Part shown: in pieces, positions 14,805 through 22,510 of the stretch
How the letters are laid out: each line of letters starts with the position of its first letter
How positions within the stretch are numbered: the stretch's first letter is position 1
Origin: Candidatus Kuenenia stuttgartensis
GTDB taxonomy: Bacteria > Planctomycetota > Planctomycetia > Isosphaerales > Isosphaeraceae
Assembly: GCA_945872325.1 (NCBI GenBank)
Contig: CAMBZY010000004.1
Location: 1 to 26,447 of the forward strand
Length of the DNA: 26,447 nucleotides
Direction: 5' to 3'
Made by a program: the position numbers and the translations under genes
The notes under the pieces: generated by a model
Told to the model about the DNA's origin: nothing
The model's database searches: none
What the model saw: the letters and a program-made list of their open reading frames with translations, nothing else

Positions 14805-15185
14805 ATGATTCAAATGCAGTCCCGACTAGATGTGGCTGACAACACAGGTGCCAAAGAAGTTATGTGCTTCAAGGTACTTGGTGGCAGTGCAAGCCATTAC
14901 AAACGACGTAGTGCTGGAATTGGTGATGTGATCATCGCCAGTGTGAAGAAGGCGTCACCAGGGAGTGATGTCAAAGCTGGAGATGTGGTAAGATGCGTAA
15001 TCGTTCGATTACGAAATCAGACACGTCGTCCAGATGGTTCTTATGTCAAGTTCGACCGTAACGCAGTCGTACTCATCAATAATGATGGGGAACCTCGTGG
15101 TACACGGATTTTCGGTGCAATTGCCCGTGAACTTCGTGAACGCCAATTCACCAAGATCATCAGCCTGGCCCCCGAAGTGGTCTGA
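14805..15185 (+). CDS. rplN: Large ribosomal subunit protein uL14
   Basis: 126 residues, with MIQMQSRLDVADNTGAKE at the start and GDVVRCVIVRLRNQTRRPDGSYVKFDRNAVVLIN then GTRIFGAIARELRE, all L14 landmarks. It has a few residues more than the 122 of E. coli, in an insertion near 44-56. L14 lies at the subunit interface and binds the silencing factor RsfS. GAGGAG precedes the start by 6 nt. Confidence 0.97.
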   Translation: MIQMQSRLDVADNTGAKEVMCFKVLGGSASHYKRRSAGIGDVIIASVKKASPGSDVKAGDVVRCVIVRLRNQTRRPDGSYVKFDRNAVVLINNDGEPRGTRIFGAIARELRERQFTKIISLAPEVV

Positions 15186-15210
15186 GCATTCTCCAGAAGG
15201 TCAATGAGTC

Positions 15211-15582
15211 ATGTTGATTCGTAAAGACGATCAGGTCGTCGTGATCACCGGGGATGACAAAGGCCCCGAACCTCGTAAGGTGATCAAAGTTCTTAAGGAA
15301 CGTAATAAAGTTCTCGTCGAAGGCGTGAACCGGGTTTACAAGCACCTTAAGCCAAGTGCTAAAAATCAGCAGGGTGGTCGGCTTTCCAAGGAAATGCCTG
15401 TCGCTGTATCGAATGTCATGTTCTACAATGCGGATCTGAAAAGACCCGTTCGACTTGGCATCCGTATCAACGAAAACGGCCAGAAAGAACGTTTCTGCAA
15501 GGTCTCAAACAAGTCCCTGGGCGCAATCGGTAAGGCAAAACCTACTCGGGTTTCTGCTAAATCAGCCCCGAAGAGTGAGTAA
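15211..15582 (+). CDS. rplX: Large ribosomal subunit protein uL24
   Basis: 123 residues compared with the usual 100-110. The KOW motif region KDDQVVVITGDDKGPEPRKVIKVLKERNKVLVEGVN covers about 4-40; here GDDKGPEP replaces the common G.DKGK..G. L24 initiates 50S assembly and later lies at the tunnel exit. The C-terminal extra is a basic tail (about 100-123). It ends 8 bp before rplE. Confidence 0.94.
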   Translation: MLIRKDDQVVVITGDDKGPEPRKVIKVLKERNKVLVEGVNRVYKHLKPSAKNQQGGRLSKEMPVAVSNVMFYNADLKRPVRLGIRINENGQKERFCKVSNKSLGAIGKAKPTRVSAKSAPKSE

Positions 15583-15590
15583 AACCGGCC

Positions 15591-16154
15591 ATGGCTCGTT
15601 TGTACGAACAATACAATAAGACGATCGCTGAAACGATTCAAAAGAAATTCAATATTTCGAATCGTCTGGCAGTTCCCCGTCTTGAGAAGATCGTTATCAA
15701 CATGGGTGTCGGTAAGGCCACTCAGGACAAAAATATCCTGGAACAAGCCACTGATAACCTGACAAAGATCGCTGGTCAGAAGCCGGTTACGACCAAAGCT
15801 AAAACATCTGTTGCTGGATTTCGTCTCCGAGAAGGAAACGCAATCGGAACGAAGGTCACACTTCGTGGGGCACGCATGTATGAGTTCCTTGATCGACTGG
15901 TGGCTGTCGCTCTACCCCGGATTCGTGACTTTCGCGGTATTAATCCGAACAGCTTTGATGGTCACGGCAACTATAGTCTGGGTATCAGTGAGCAGGTGAT
16001 CTTTCCTGAGATTGATGCGGACAAAATCCAGCACACTTTAGGAATGGACATCACTATCGTCACGAGCGCCAAGACTGACGATCATGCACGTGAGCTTCTG
16101 ACTGCTTTTGGCATGCCTTTCCGACAACCCGGTCAACGTGCCGGCGGCAAATGA
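15591..16154 (+). CDS. rplE: Large ribosomal subunit protein uL5
   Basis: 187 residues, normal for L5. Landmarks: PRLEKIVINMGVG, TKAKTSVAGFRLREGNAIGTKVTLRG, FLDRLVAVALPRIRDFRGI and the GHGNYSLGISEQVIFPEID motif. L5 binds 5S rRNA in the central protuberance with L18. The gap to rplX is 8 bp; no strong Shine-Dalgarno site is seen, so coupling to rplX translation is likely. Confidence 0.97.
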   Translation: MARLYEQYNKTIAETIQKKFNISNRLAVPRLEKIVINMGVGKATQDKNILEQATDNLTKIAGQKPVTTKAKTSVAGFRLREGNAIGTKVTLRGARMYEFLDRLVAVALPRIRDFRGINPNSFDGHGNYSLGISEQVIFPEIDADKIQHTLGMDITIVTSAKTDDHARELLTAFGMPFRQPGQRAGGK

Positions 16155-16177
16155 TATACCCACAGGTGCATTGAACC

Positions 16178-16363
16178 ATGTCAACGAAAGCCAAATTTCT
16201 AAAATCTCTTGCGACACCCGAATTCAAGGTGCAGCATCGTAACCGTTGCCAACTATGCGGTCGCCCTCGTGGCTACTACCGCAAATTCGGCCTATGTCGA
16301 ATCTGTCTCCGGAAGATGGCCCACCAAGGTCTGATTCCGGGTATGAAAAAAGCCAGCTGGTAA
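16178..16363 (+). CDS. rpsN: Small ribosomal subunit protein uS14, zinc-binding short form
   Basis: 61 residues, the short type Z form. Zinc ligands are Cys24-x2-Cys27 and Cys40-x2-Cys43, in RCQLCGRPRGY and GLCRICLRK. It ends with GMKKASW, standard for S14. AGGTG lies about 9 nt upstream. S14 is in the 30S head near S3 and S10. Short zinc forms are often paired in a genome with a zinc-free paralogue for zinc shortage; none is in the window. Confidence 0.96.
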   Translation: MSTKAKFLKSLATPEFKVQHRNRCQLCGRPRGYYRKFGLCRICLRKMAHQGLIPGMKKASW

Positions 16364-16408
16364 TTCCGCACAAATATTTCCAGGCATCTTTTGGAACCCA
16401 TCATGACG

Positions 16409-16427
16409 ACTATCGACAGACGATAGT
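16409..16427 (+). promoter_or_regulatory. Hairpin upstream of rpsH
   Basis: ACTATCG-ACAGA-CGATAGT, 7 perfect pairs around a 5-nt loop, in the 97-bp rpsN-rpsH spacer. S8 regulates the E. coli spc operon by binding mRNA near rplE, so a stem before rpsH could be regulatory, but it does not match the known S8 site by eye. Confidence 0.35.
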
Positions 16428-16460
16428 GACTCATGGTGAGGAATCGAGGCGACAACTTCC

Positions 16461-16856
16461 ATGATGACCGACCCGATAGCAGACATGCTTACTCGAATTC
16501 GGAACGCAGTTCGTATCGAAAAACCTTATGTTTCTATGCCAACTTCGGCCATGCGCCGTGGTATTGCACAGACCCTTCGTGAAGAAGGTTACATCTGGGA
16601 TTTTGAAGAGATTGAAACAACTCCCGCTAAGACCCTTCAGATCCATCTCAAATATGGCCCTAATGGCGAACGCCTGATCTCTAAGATCGACCGCGTTTCC
16701 AAACCAGGTTGCCGTGTTTATGCCGGATACAAAGAACTGAAACCGATCCTCTCCGGACTCGGCATTCAGATTCTCAGTACTCCTAAAGGCATTCTCAGCG
16801 ATCGTCAGGCACGTACCGCCAAAGTTGGTGGTGAAGTACTGGCAATGGTTTATTGA
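16461..16856 (+). CDS. rpsH: Small ribosomal subunit protein uS8
   Basis: 131 residues. DPIADMLTRIRNA near the start, VSKPGCRVYAGYKEL in the middle and LSTPKGILSDRQAR...VGGEVLAMVY at the end are typical of S8. Adjacent ATGs at 16461 and 16464 are both possible starts; GAGGCG lies upstream. S8 binds the central 16S domain and in E. coli represses the spc operon. Confidence 0.96.
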   Translation: MMTDPIADMLTRIRNAVRIEKPYVSMPTSAMRRGIAQTLREEGYIWDFEEIETTPAKTLQIHLKYGPNGERLISKIDRVSKPGCRVYAGYKELKPILSGLGIQILSTPKGILSDRQARTAKVGGEVLAMVY

Positions 16857-16888
16857 TCGGTCACAGGTTCATATAAGAGGTATCAGAA

Positions 16889-17437
16889 ATGTCGAGAATT
16901 GGTCGAAAACCTGTGCCCGTACCAGGCGGCGTGAAAGTGGCCGTTACGGGTCAAGATGTTCAAGTTGAAGGCCCTAAAGGCAAGCTTCAGCTTGCTGTTC
17001 ACCCTTTGATCACAGTGGTGATGGGTGACGAGGGTAAAGAGATCCTTGTTCAACGTTCTAATGATGAACGTGAGAGCAGAGCTCTTCATGGGCTGATGCG
17101 AAGCCTTGTGAATAACATGGTGGTGGGTGTGAGCCAGGGTTTCATCAAGAAGCTCGAAATCCAGGGTGTGGGTTATCAAGCTCAACTCAAGGGTAAGCAG
17201 GTTGCACTTCAGGTAGGGTTTGCAAATCAGATTGTACTTGAACCCCCTGAAGGTGTTACTGTGACACTGGCTGACCCAACCCACATGACCATATCGGGTG
17301 CTGATAAGCAAGCCGTTGGTCAGTTTGCTGCCGTGGTACGGAAGTCACGCCCTCCGGAACCTTACAAGGGTAAGGGTATCCGTTATGAAGGTGAAGTCGT
17401 CCGTCGTAAGGCTGGTAAAGCCTTCGGCTCCAAGTAA
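16889..17437 (+). CDS. rplF: Large ribosomal subunit protein uL6
   Basis: 182 residues. MSRIGRKPVPVPGGVKV, LMRSLVNNMVVGVSQGF and the C-terminal signature PPEPYKGKGIRYEGEVVRRKAGK are diagnostic of L6, which sits at the base of the L7/L12 stalk. AGAGG lies 8 nt before the ATG. The 79-bp gap to rplR is GC-rich. Confidence 0.97.
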   Translation: MSRIGRKPVPVPGGVKVAVTGQDVQVEGPKGKLQLAVHPLITVVMGDEGKEILVQRSNDERESRALHGLMRSLVNNMVVGVSQGFIKKLEIQGVGYQAQLKGKQVALQVGFANQIVLEPPEGVTVTLADPTHMTISGADKQAVGQFAAVVRKSRPPEPYKGKGIRYEGEVVRRKAGKAFGSK

Positions 17438-17516
17438 TATTCTATCTCTTTTTCCAGCCGGCGCTGCCGATCCGGTCGGACATCGGGTGGCCTGAGCCCC
17501 GGGAAGGAAGTTCATC

Positions 17517-17885
17517 GTGAGTGAAAAAACGATCGCAGTTGTAAGAAGGCGTCGTCGTCAGCTACGGACTCGTAAGCGATTACATGGGACAGAAGAACGC
17601 CCTCGTCTTGCGATTTTCCGCAGTTCGAAGCATATCTATGTTCAGTTGATCAATGATGATCTGGGTGTCACACTGGTAGCCGCCAGTTCTTTGGACCCAG
17701 AAATCCGCAAGTCTCTGACCTATGGTGGTAACAAAGCTGCTGCTGGTATAATCGGCAAAACAATTGCCGAACGTGCCAAGCAAAAAGGTTTGTCAGCCAT
17801 TTGCTTTGATCGCCGCGGATATCGCTATCATGGTCGTGTAGCTGCCTTGGCTGACGCGGCTCGTGAAGGTGGCTTGCAGTTCTAA
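17517..17885 (+). CDS. rplR: Large ribosomal subunit protein uL18
   Basis: 122 residues. GTEERPRLAIFRSSKHIYVQLINDD and GYRYHGRVAALADAAREGGLQF define L18, a 5S rRNA binder. The start is GTG, with AAGGAAG upstream at a fitting distance and no usable ATG nearby. A 7-nt perfect inverted repeat (17904-17922) follows in the spacer before rpsE. Confidence 0.96.
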   Translation: MSEKTIAVVRRRRRQLRTRKRLHGTEERPRLAIFRSSKHIYVQLINDDLGVTLVAASSLDPEIRKSLTYGGNKAAAGIIGKTIAERAKQKGLSAICFDRRGYRYHGRVAALADAAREGGLQF

Positions 17886-17903
17886 AAGTCCATCAATCCG
17901 GCC

Positions 17904-17922
17904 TTCGTATGTGCTATACGAA
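17904..17922 (+). other. Inverted repeat in the rplR-rpsE spacer
   Basis: TTCGTAT-GTGCT-ATACGAA, 7 perfect pairs with a 5-nt loop. No T-run follows. It could shape mRNA processing or the translation of rpsE, whose own ribosome-binding site is weak. Confidence 0.3.
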
Positions 17923-17974
17923 CGATTCTGACACCGGCAAACCAAAGATATAACTCGACGGATGATACAATATA

Positions 17975-18460
17975 ATGTCTAGCGAAACGAGAGAGAAAGA
18001 CGGTTGGATTGAGAGCGTCGTATCCATCCGTCGCTGTTCAGCAACTGTGAAAGGTGGACGTCGTTTCACCTTCAATGCCCTGGTCGTCATAGGTGACGGT
18101 CGTGGTACGATCGGATGGGGTTACGGTAAGGCGAACGAAGTTCCTCCCTCTGTGGACAAAGGCGTTAAAGACGCCAAGAAGCAACTTAAAAAGGTTCTTC
18201 TTAAAGGTGGTACGATTCCTCACAGAGTCGAAGGTCGTTTCGGAGCTAGCCGAGTGGTGATGCTTCCAGCGAATCCTGGTACAGGTGTTATTGCTGGCGG
18301 AGCCGTTCGTGCGGTTGTTCAGGCTGTCGGTGTGACTGACATTCTGACCAAGTGCTATGGTTCCACCAATAAGCTCAACCTTGTCAAAGCCACGATTAAT
18401 GGTCTGACCAAGTTACGTACTAAAGAAGATATCGCCCGTCTACGTGGCGTGGAGCTGTAA
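17975..18460 (+). CDS. rpsE: Small ribosomal subunit protein uS5
   Basis: 161 residues, slightly short of the E. coli 167. The double-stranded RNA-binding domain starts at VSIRRCSATVKGGRRFTFNALVVIGDG; APANPGTGVIAGG-like LPANPGTGVIAGGAVRAV and VGVTDILTKCYGSTN follow. S5 contributes to decoding accuracy. TACAATATA directly precedes the ATG and no Shine-Dalgarno site is evident. Its stop is followed by rplO after 3 bp; the rpmD gene that usually sits between them is missing. Confidence 0.96.
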   Translation: MSSETREKDGWIESVVSIRRCSATVKGGRRFTFNALVVIGDGRGTIGWGYGKANEVPPSVDKGVKDAKKQLKKVLLKGGTIPHRVEGRFGASRVVMLPANPGTGVIAGGAVRAVVQAVGVTDILTKCYGSTNKLNLVKATINGLTKLRTKEDIARLRGVEL

Positions 18461-18463
18461 GCC

Positions 18464-18919
18464 ATGCAGATACATGACGTCAACACAGATGTCCAGACAT
18501 ACAAAAAACGTAAACGAGTCGGTCGTGGTATCGGCTCCGGTCATGGTAAGACAGCTTCAAAAGGCCATAAAGGTCACTCCTCACGTCAGGGCTTTAAATT
18601 AAGCCCACTGTTTGAGGGTGGTCAAACTCCTTTGATCCGTCGTATTCCAAAGCGTGGCTTCAACAATGGCGATTTTCGTCGGATTTTCGCTGAAGTCAAG
18701 ATCGGTGATCTTGATCGGGTGTTCAACGCTGGTGATATCGTCGACGAAGCTGCTTTGCGTGCCAAAGGTCTGGTCAAAGGTCGACAGGATTACGGCGTAA
18801 AGATCCTTGCCAATGGCGAGATCACAAAAGCCCTGACTGTGACTGTTGAAAAATTCACAGGTGCAGCAGCTGAAAAGATCACCAAAGCTGGTGGTCACGC
18901 AATCGTCAAAGCTGACTGA
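18464..18919 (+). CDS. rplO: Large ribosomal subunit protein uL15
   Basis: 151 residues. KRVGRGIGSGHGKTASKGHKG in the glycine-rich N-terminus, GFKLSPLFEGGQTPLIRRIPKRGFNN and AAAEKITKAGGHAIV at the C-terminus match L15. It begins 3 bp after rpsE, using a GGAG inside the end of that gene, so translation is likely coupled. Confidence 0.96.
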   Translation: MQIHDVNTDVQTYKKRKRVGRGIGSGHGKTASKGHKGHSSRQGFKLSPLFEGGQTPLIRRIPKRGFNNGDFRRIFAEVKIGDLDRVFNAGDIVDEAALRAKGLVKGRQDYGVKILANGEITKALTVTVEKFTGAAAEKITKAGGHAIVKAD

Positions 18920-18938
18920 TTGTCATTCATCAAATCTG

Positions 18939-18966
18939 ATCGCAGGTGAGATTCCTGACCTGCGAT
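18939..18966 (+). promoter_or_regulatory. Strong hairpin between rplO and secY
   Basis: ATCGCAGGT (18939-18947) and ACCTGCGAT (18958-18966) form 9 perfect pairs around a 10-nt loop. It lies 19 nt after the rplO stop and is followed by TAACATTGT and not by a T-run. It may act as a partial attenuator or processing site lowering secY expression relative to ribosomal proteins. Confidence 0.5.
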
Positions 18967-19022
18967 TAACATTGTTCTACACTATTCAGTCCCATACCGT
19001 TTGACCGAAGGTCGAGTGCACC

Positions 19023-20396
19023 GTGGAAAAACTTGCCACGATTCTATTCCGCGTGCCAGAACTTCAGCGCAAGATTCTGATCACTCTCGGATTCTTGGCT
19101 TTGTTCCGGATAGGTTCGTACATCCCACTTCCGATTGTGAATCAAGAGAAGCTTCAGCAACTCAGCGAGCAACTCAGTCAGACATCGGCAGGACGAGTAA
19201 TGGCAACCGTTGCTATGTTTGGCGGAACACAGATTGGTATGAGTACGATCTTCGGCCTCGGAATCATGCCCTATATTTCCGCATCAATTATCTTTCAGTT
19301 ACTGGGATCAATAGTCCCAAGTCTTGAAGCGATGCTGAAAGAGGGTGAAAGTGGCCGTCGACGTATCAATGAGTACACTCGTTATGCTGCTGTGATTCTC
19401 TGTTTTATCCAATCCGCTTTCTGGGTCAGGTACATGATGTTCTCCATGGATATCGTACCTGAGGTCAATAAGAATGTCTGGGATGGCATGGTGAGCGTTT
19501 TCATCATGACTGCCGGCACAATCTTTTTGATGTGGATTGGTGAACAGATTGATGAATTTGGGATCGGTAACGGAATCAGTCTGATAATTATGGCTGGAAT
19601 TCTGACTCGTATGCCGAGTTCGATTTTCAAGCTTTTGATGAACAGCACATTTCAGTTGACACCCGAACCTGGCAAATATGGGATTCTGGTCCCGATCATC
19701 CTTGTCGCACTGTTCGTGGCGGTGGTGATTGGTGTGATAGCAATCACTGAAAGTCAGCGTCGTATCCCAACTCAGTCTGCCAAGCATGTTCGTGGCCGAC
19801 GCGTTTATGGGGGTACTCGGCAGTATCTGCCTTTAAAAGTCAATCAATCAGGTGTGATGCCGATCATTTTTGCATCCAGTCTTTTGATGTTTCCACTCTT
19901 TATCCTTTCAGGTCTAGAGCAAGCCACTGCCCCCCTACTGGCGAGTGAAAGTGTCTTGAAAAGCGGATTTGCCGGTATGATTCGTGAACTCTCGAATGCA
20001 TTCCGTAATCATGGATATCTCTACACGATGTTTTACGTCGTGCTGATTTATTTCTTCTGCTATTTCTGGACCGCGATCATGTTCAACCCCAAGGACGTGG
20101 CTGACAACCTTAAAGATTATGGAAGTTTCATCCCTGGATATCGTCCAGGTGCTCGAACTGCAAATTATCTTGAGAAGGTGATGCTTCGAATCACTTATGT
20201 TGGTGCAGCATTCCTTAGTCTTGTTGCTGTGATTCCTTCGCTAATTCAAGCCGGTCTGAATGTGGATTACGACATTGCATCTTTCCTGGGTGGTACGGGA
20301 CTACTGATTGTGATCAGTGTCTGTGTGGATTTGATCCAGAAGATCGATAGCCACTTGATCATGGGGAACTACTCAGGCCTGATGGGCCGCAAGTGA
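19023..20396 (+). CDS. secY: Protein translocase subunit SecY
   Basis: 457 residues. SecY forms the channel through which SecA or ribosomes pass unfolded proteins across, or insert them into, the cytoplasmic membrane. About ten hydrophobic segments are visible. FRIGSYIPLP and the FGLGIMPYISASIIFQLL segment lie in the first half, and RRIPTQSAKHVRGRRVYGGTRQYLPLKVN marks the cytosolic loop contacted by SecA and the ribosome. PKDVADNLKDYGSFIPGYRPG near 355-375 is another SecY signature. The start is GTG, with GAAGGTCGAG upstream. adk, often next, is absent; map follows after 9 bp. Confidence 0.97.
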   Translation: MEKLATILFRVPELQRKILITLGFLALFRIGSYIPLPIVNQEKLQQLSEQLSQTSAGRVMATVAMFGGTQIGMSTIFGLGIMPYISASIIFQLLGSIVPSLEAMLKEGESGRRRINEYTRYAAVILCFIQSAFWVRYMMFSMDIVPEVNKNVWDGMVSVFIMTAGTIFLMWIGEQIDEFGIGNGISLIIMAGILTRMPSSIFKLLMNSTFQLTPEPGKYGILVPIILVALFVAVVIGVIAITESQRRIPTQSAKHVRGRRVYGGTRQYLPLKVNQSGVMPIIFASSLLMFPLFILSGLEQATAPLLASESVLKSGFAGMIRELSNAFRNHGYLYTMFYVVLIYFFCYFWTAIMFNPKDVADNLKDYGSFIPGYRPGARTANYLEKVMLRITYVGAAFLSLVAVIPSLIQAGLNVDYDIASFLGGTGLLIVISVCVDLIQKIDSHLIMGNYSGLMGRK

Positions 20397-20405
20397 TCAT
20401 CTACC

Positions 20406-21263
20406 ATGAATAATCCTTTGGGCTGGCTGGGTAAATCTGTCTCTGAAGGCGTTCGATCTCGAACTGTTCGTCATCGTTCCACTGTGCAGCTCAAAAGTGC
20501 ACGGGAATTGGGATTGATGAGGGATGCTGGTCGAATTGTTGCTCAGGCACTTGATAAGGTTCGTCAAGCAGTCATACCAGGCGTAACGACAGGTGAACTG
20601 AATCGGTTGGTTGCGGAACATTTTGATTCCGTTTCAGCTGTACCACTTTTTAAAGGCGTCCCTTCTTCGATGAAGGGTAAGCCTTCATTTCCAGCCGTGG
20701 TTTGTGCGAGTGTCAATGAACAGGTCGTTCACGGTGTACCGGGATCACGTGTACTTAAAGAAGGTGACGTGATTTCGATTGACACAGGATGTCGTTTGAA
20801 TGGTTGGTGTGGCGATTCAGCGTACACATTTGCGGTAGGAAATATTTCTGCTGAGAAGCAGCGATTACTTGATGTCACTCGCGAGACACTTGCGATTGCC
20901 ATTGAGACGATGAAGACGGCCAAGACCTGGTCGGTAGTAGCACATGAGATGGAGATTTATGTACGTCGACATGGCATGTCAGTGATTGAACAATTTGTTG
21001 GTCACGGGATAGGCCAGACGATGCATGAAGAGCCACAGGTACCGAACTATGTCAGTGAAAGTCTGCGTAAGCAGGATTTCTTGTTGGAGCCGGGCTTGGT
21101 TCTGGCGATTGAACCGATGGTTGCATTGGGAACCAAGAACGTGCGAGTATTGCCGGATGGCTGGACAGTCGAGACGACTGACCGTCGTGCGGCAGCCCAT
21201 TTCGAACATACGGTGGCGATGACTTCCGATGGGCCTCGAATCCTGACATTGTTGGAAGGTTGA
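20406..21263 (+). CDS. map: Methionine aminopeptidase, type I
   Basis: 285 residues. It removes the initiator methionine from nascent proteins. The five metal ligands of the pita-bread fold are present: Asp126, Asp137, His200, Glu236 and Glu267, plus substrate-contact His109. The core starts at VQLKSARELGLMRDAG (about 27); the 26-residue basic N-terminal extension is not part of the catalytic fold and could aid ribosome contact. The ATG at 20406 lies 9 bp after the secY stop. An internal start near the core would need a codon other than ATG. Confidence 0.95.
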   Translation: MNNPLGWLGKSVSEGVRSRTVRHRSTVQLKSARELGLMRDAGRIVAQALDKVRQAVIPGVTTGELNRLVAEHFDSVSAVPLFKGVPSSMKGKPSFPAVVCASVNEQVVHGVPGSRVLKEGDVISIDTGCRLNGWCGDSAYTFAVGNISAEKQRLLDVTRETLAIAIETMKTAKTWSVVAHEMEIYVRRHGMSVIEQFVGHGIGQTMHEEPQVPNYVSESLRKQDFLLEPGLVLAIEPMVALGTKNVRVLPDGWTVETTDRRAAAHFEHTVAMTSDGPRILTLLEG

Positions 21264-21401
21264 TGAATTCTAACCGGGCTTGCGTTGAGATGGGTATGTG
21301 TGATAGACTATTGAGCTTTGCGGTTCCAATGGTCGTCAATCCGTCGCGAGTTCGATCCGTATCGCAGTAAGACAGCATTGTTCCAGTAGAGGTGGTGAAT
21401 C
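21264..21401 (+). other. 138-bp spacer where infA is usually found
   Basis: No gene fits. TTGAGA at 21284-21289 resembles a -35, but no good -10 follows at the right distance. IF-1 (about 72 residues, roughly 219 bp) cannot be encoded here. Confidence 0.5.
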
Positions 21402-21515
21402 ATGAAGGTGCGTGCCAGTGTGAAGCGGATCTGCGACCAGTGTAAAATTGTTCGTCGCAGGGGAAAAGTGTTTGTGATATGCGAGAATCCGCGTCACAAG
21501 CAACGTCAAGGTTGA
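21402..21515 (+). CDS. rpmJ: Large ribosomal subunit protein bL36
   Basis: 37 residues: MKVRASVKRICDQCK at the start and ENPRHKQRQG at the end, an unmistakable L36. The zinc ligands Cys11, Cys14, Cys27 and His32 are all present, so this is the zinc-binding form. AGAGGTGG lies upstream of the ATG at a good distance. It precedes rpsM as in many bacteria. Confidence 0.96.
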   Translation: MKVRASVKRICDQCKIVRRRGKVFVICENPRHKQRQG

Positions 21516-21560
21516 GCATCACAAACAAACTCTGAACAGATCTGACGGAGATCGGACGAC

Positions 21561-21944
21561 ATGCCTCGTATATTGGGTGTTGATATTCCCAACGACAAAA
21601 AAACGTCGATTTCGCTGCGTTATATTTACGGCATAGGTTCATACCTTGCTGAACAAGTATGCGAGCGGACATCGATCGACCCAAACAAGCCAGCACGCGA
21701 ACTGACAGAAGAAGAACTGGCCAAACTGGCCGGCCTTCTTGACAACGAGTATGTTGTTGAAGGCCAGTTGCGTCGGCAAGTTCAACAATCGATTGCTCGC
21801 TTACGCGAAATCGCTTGCTACCGTGGAATTCGCCACCGTCGCAGCCTTCCTGCTCGCGGCCAGCGCACCCGTACCAATGCCCGTACCCGTAAGGGACCAC
21901 GGAAAACGGTTGCCGGGAAAAAGGGCGTCAAGGACATGCGTTAA
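21561..21944 (+). CDS. rpsM: Small ribosomal subunit protein uS13
   Basis: 127 residues. MPRILGVDIPNDKKTSISLRYIYGIG at the start, LREIACYRGIRHRRSLPARGQRTRTNARTRKGPRKTVAGKK at the end. S13 contacts P-site tRNA and bridges to the 50S subunit with its basic C-terminal tail. CGGAG lies upstream. It starts 45 bp after rpmJ. Confidence 0.97.
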   Translation: MPRILGVDIPNDKKTSISLRYIYGIGSYLAEQVCERTSIDPNKPARELTEEELAKLAGLLDNEYVVEGQLRRQVQQSIARLREIACYRGIRHRRSLPARGQRTRTNARTRKGPRKTVAGKKGVKDMR

Positions 21945-21945
21945 G

Positions 21946-21987
21946 ACGCCTTATCCAGGCGTTGGGCCGTGCTGCTTAAGTACGGCC
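21946..21987 (+). promoter_or_regulatory. Two adjacent hairpins between rpsM and rpsK
   Basis: ACGCC (21946-21950) pairs with GGCGT (21958-21962), then GGCCGT (21965-21970) with ACGGCC (21982-21987). They directly follow the rpsM stop. In E. coli S4 represses the alpha operon through an mRNA structure near the rpsM start; whether these stems serve a similar role is unknown. Confidence 0.4.
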
Positions 21988-22036
21988 TCAAACTTTCCAA
22001 ATCAATTCGGTGTCGATTCTCCAGGAGTTTTCAAAA

Positions 22037-22417
22037 GTGGCCAAGGCCAAGAAGCGCAAAACGCGGCGTAATGTCAGCCGAGCTATTGTGCATATCAAAT
22101 CGACGTTCAATAATACTCTGGTGACAGTTACGGATCCTAACGGGGACACACTGTGCTGGGCCAGTTCCGGTACAGTCGGTTTCAAGGGCAGTCGCAAGAG
22201 CACACCATTTGCCGCTCAGCGAGCCGCCGAAACCGTTGCCAATACGGCCGGTAAGTTTGGTGTCAAAGAAGTGGAAGTCAAGGTCAAGGGACCTGGTGCA
22301 GGACGTGATAGTGCCATTACGGCCATTCATGCTTCTGGTCTCACGATTAAAGCGATCGAAGACGTCACCCCATTGCCGCACAACGGCTGCCGTCCACCTA
22401 AGAAGCGACGCGTCTAA
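22037..22417 (+). CDS. rpsK: Small ribosomal subunit protein uS11
   Basis: 126 residues from a GTG at 22037. This start is chosen because AGGAG lies 9 nt upstream and the product then begins MAKAKKRKTRRNV, as the family does; an in-frame GTG at 22010 would place the ribosome site inside the gene. Further features are GIVHIKSTFNNTLVTVTD-like AIVHIKSTFNNT, SSGTVGFKGSRKSTPFAAQ, and DVTPLPHNGCRPPKKRRV. S11 lines the mRNA exit on the 30S platform. Confidence 0.96.
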   Translation: MAKAKKRKTRRNVSRAIVHIKSTFNNTLVTVTDPNGDTLCWASSGTVGFKGSRKSTPFAAQRAAETVANTAGKFGVKEVEVKVKGPGAGRDSAITAIHASGLTIKAIEDVTPLPHNGCRPPKKRRV

Positions 22418-22510
22418 GTCTCGTACCGCTTCTTCAGGTTCATCATTCTCATTCATGAATCGGTCGTGGCCCTTGTCGGCCGCAAGATAGACAAAGGTGT
22501 TCAATAGACT

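Noticed and set aside
17904..17922. loxP-like inverted repeat (TTCGTAT ... ATACGAA)
   Set aside because: Only 7-nt arms and a 5-nt spacer compared with 13 and 8 in loxP, and it lies between ribosomal genes with no recombinase in sight; treated as a hairpin.
19001..19327. 108-codon + strand frame overlapping the secY start
   Set aside because: It is out of frame with the clear SecY product and has no protein character.
22031..22504. 157-codon - strand frame over rpsK
   Set aside because: Antisense shadow of a highly conserved ribosomal gene.
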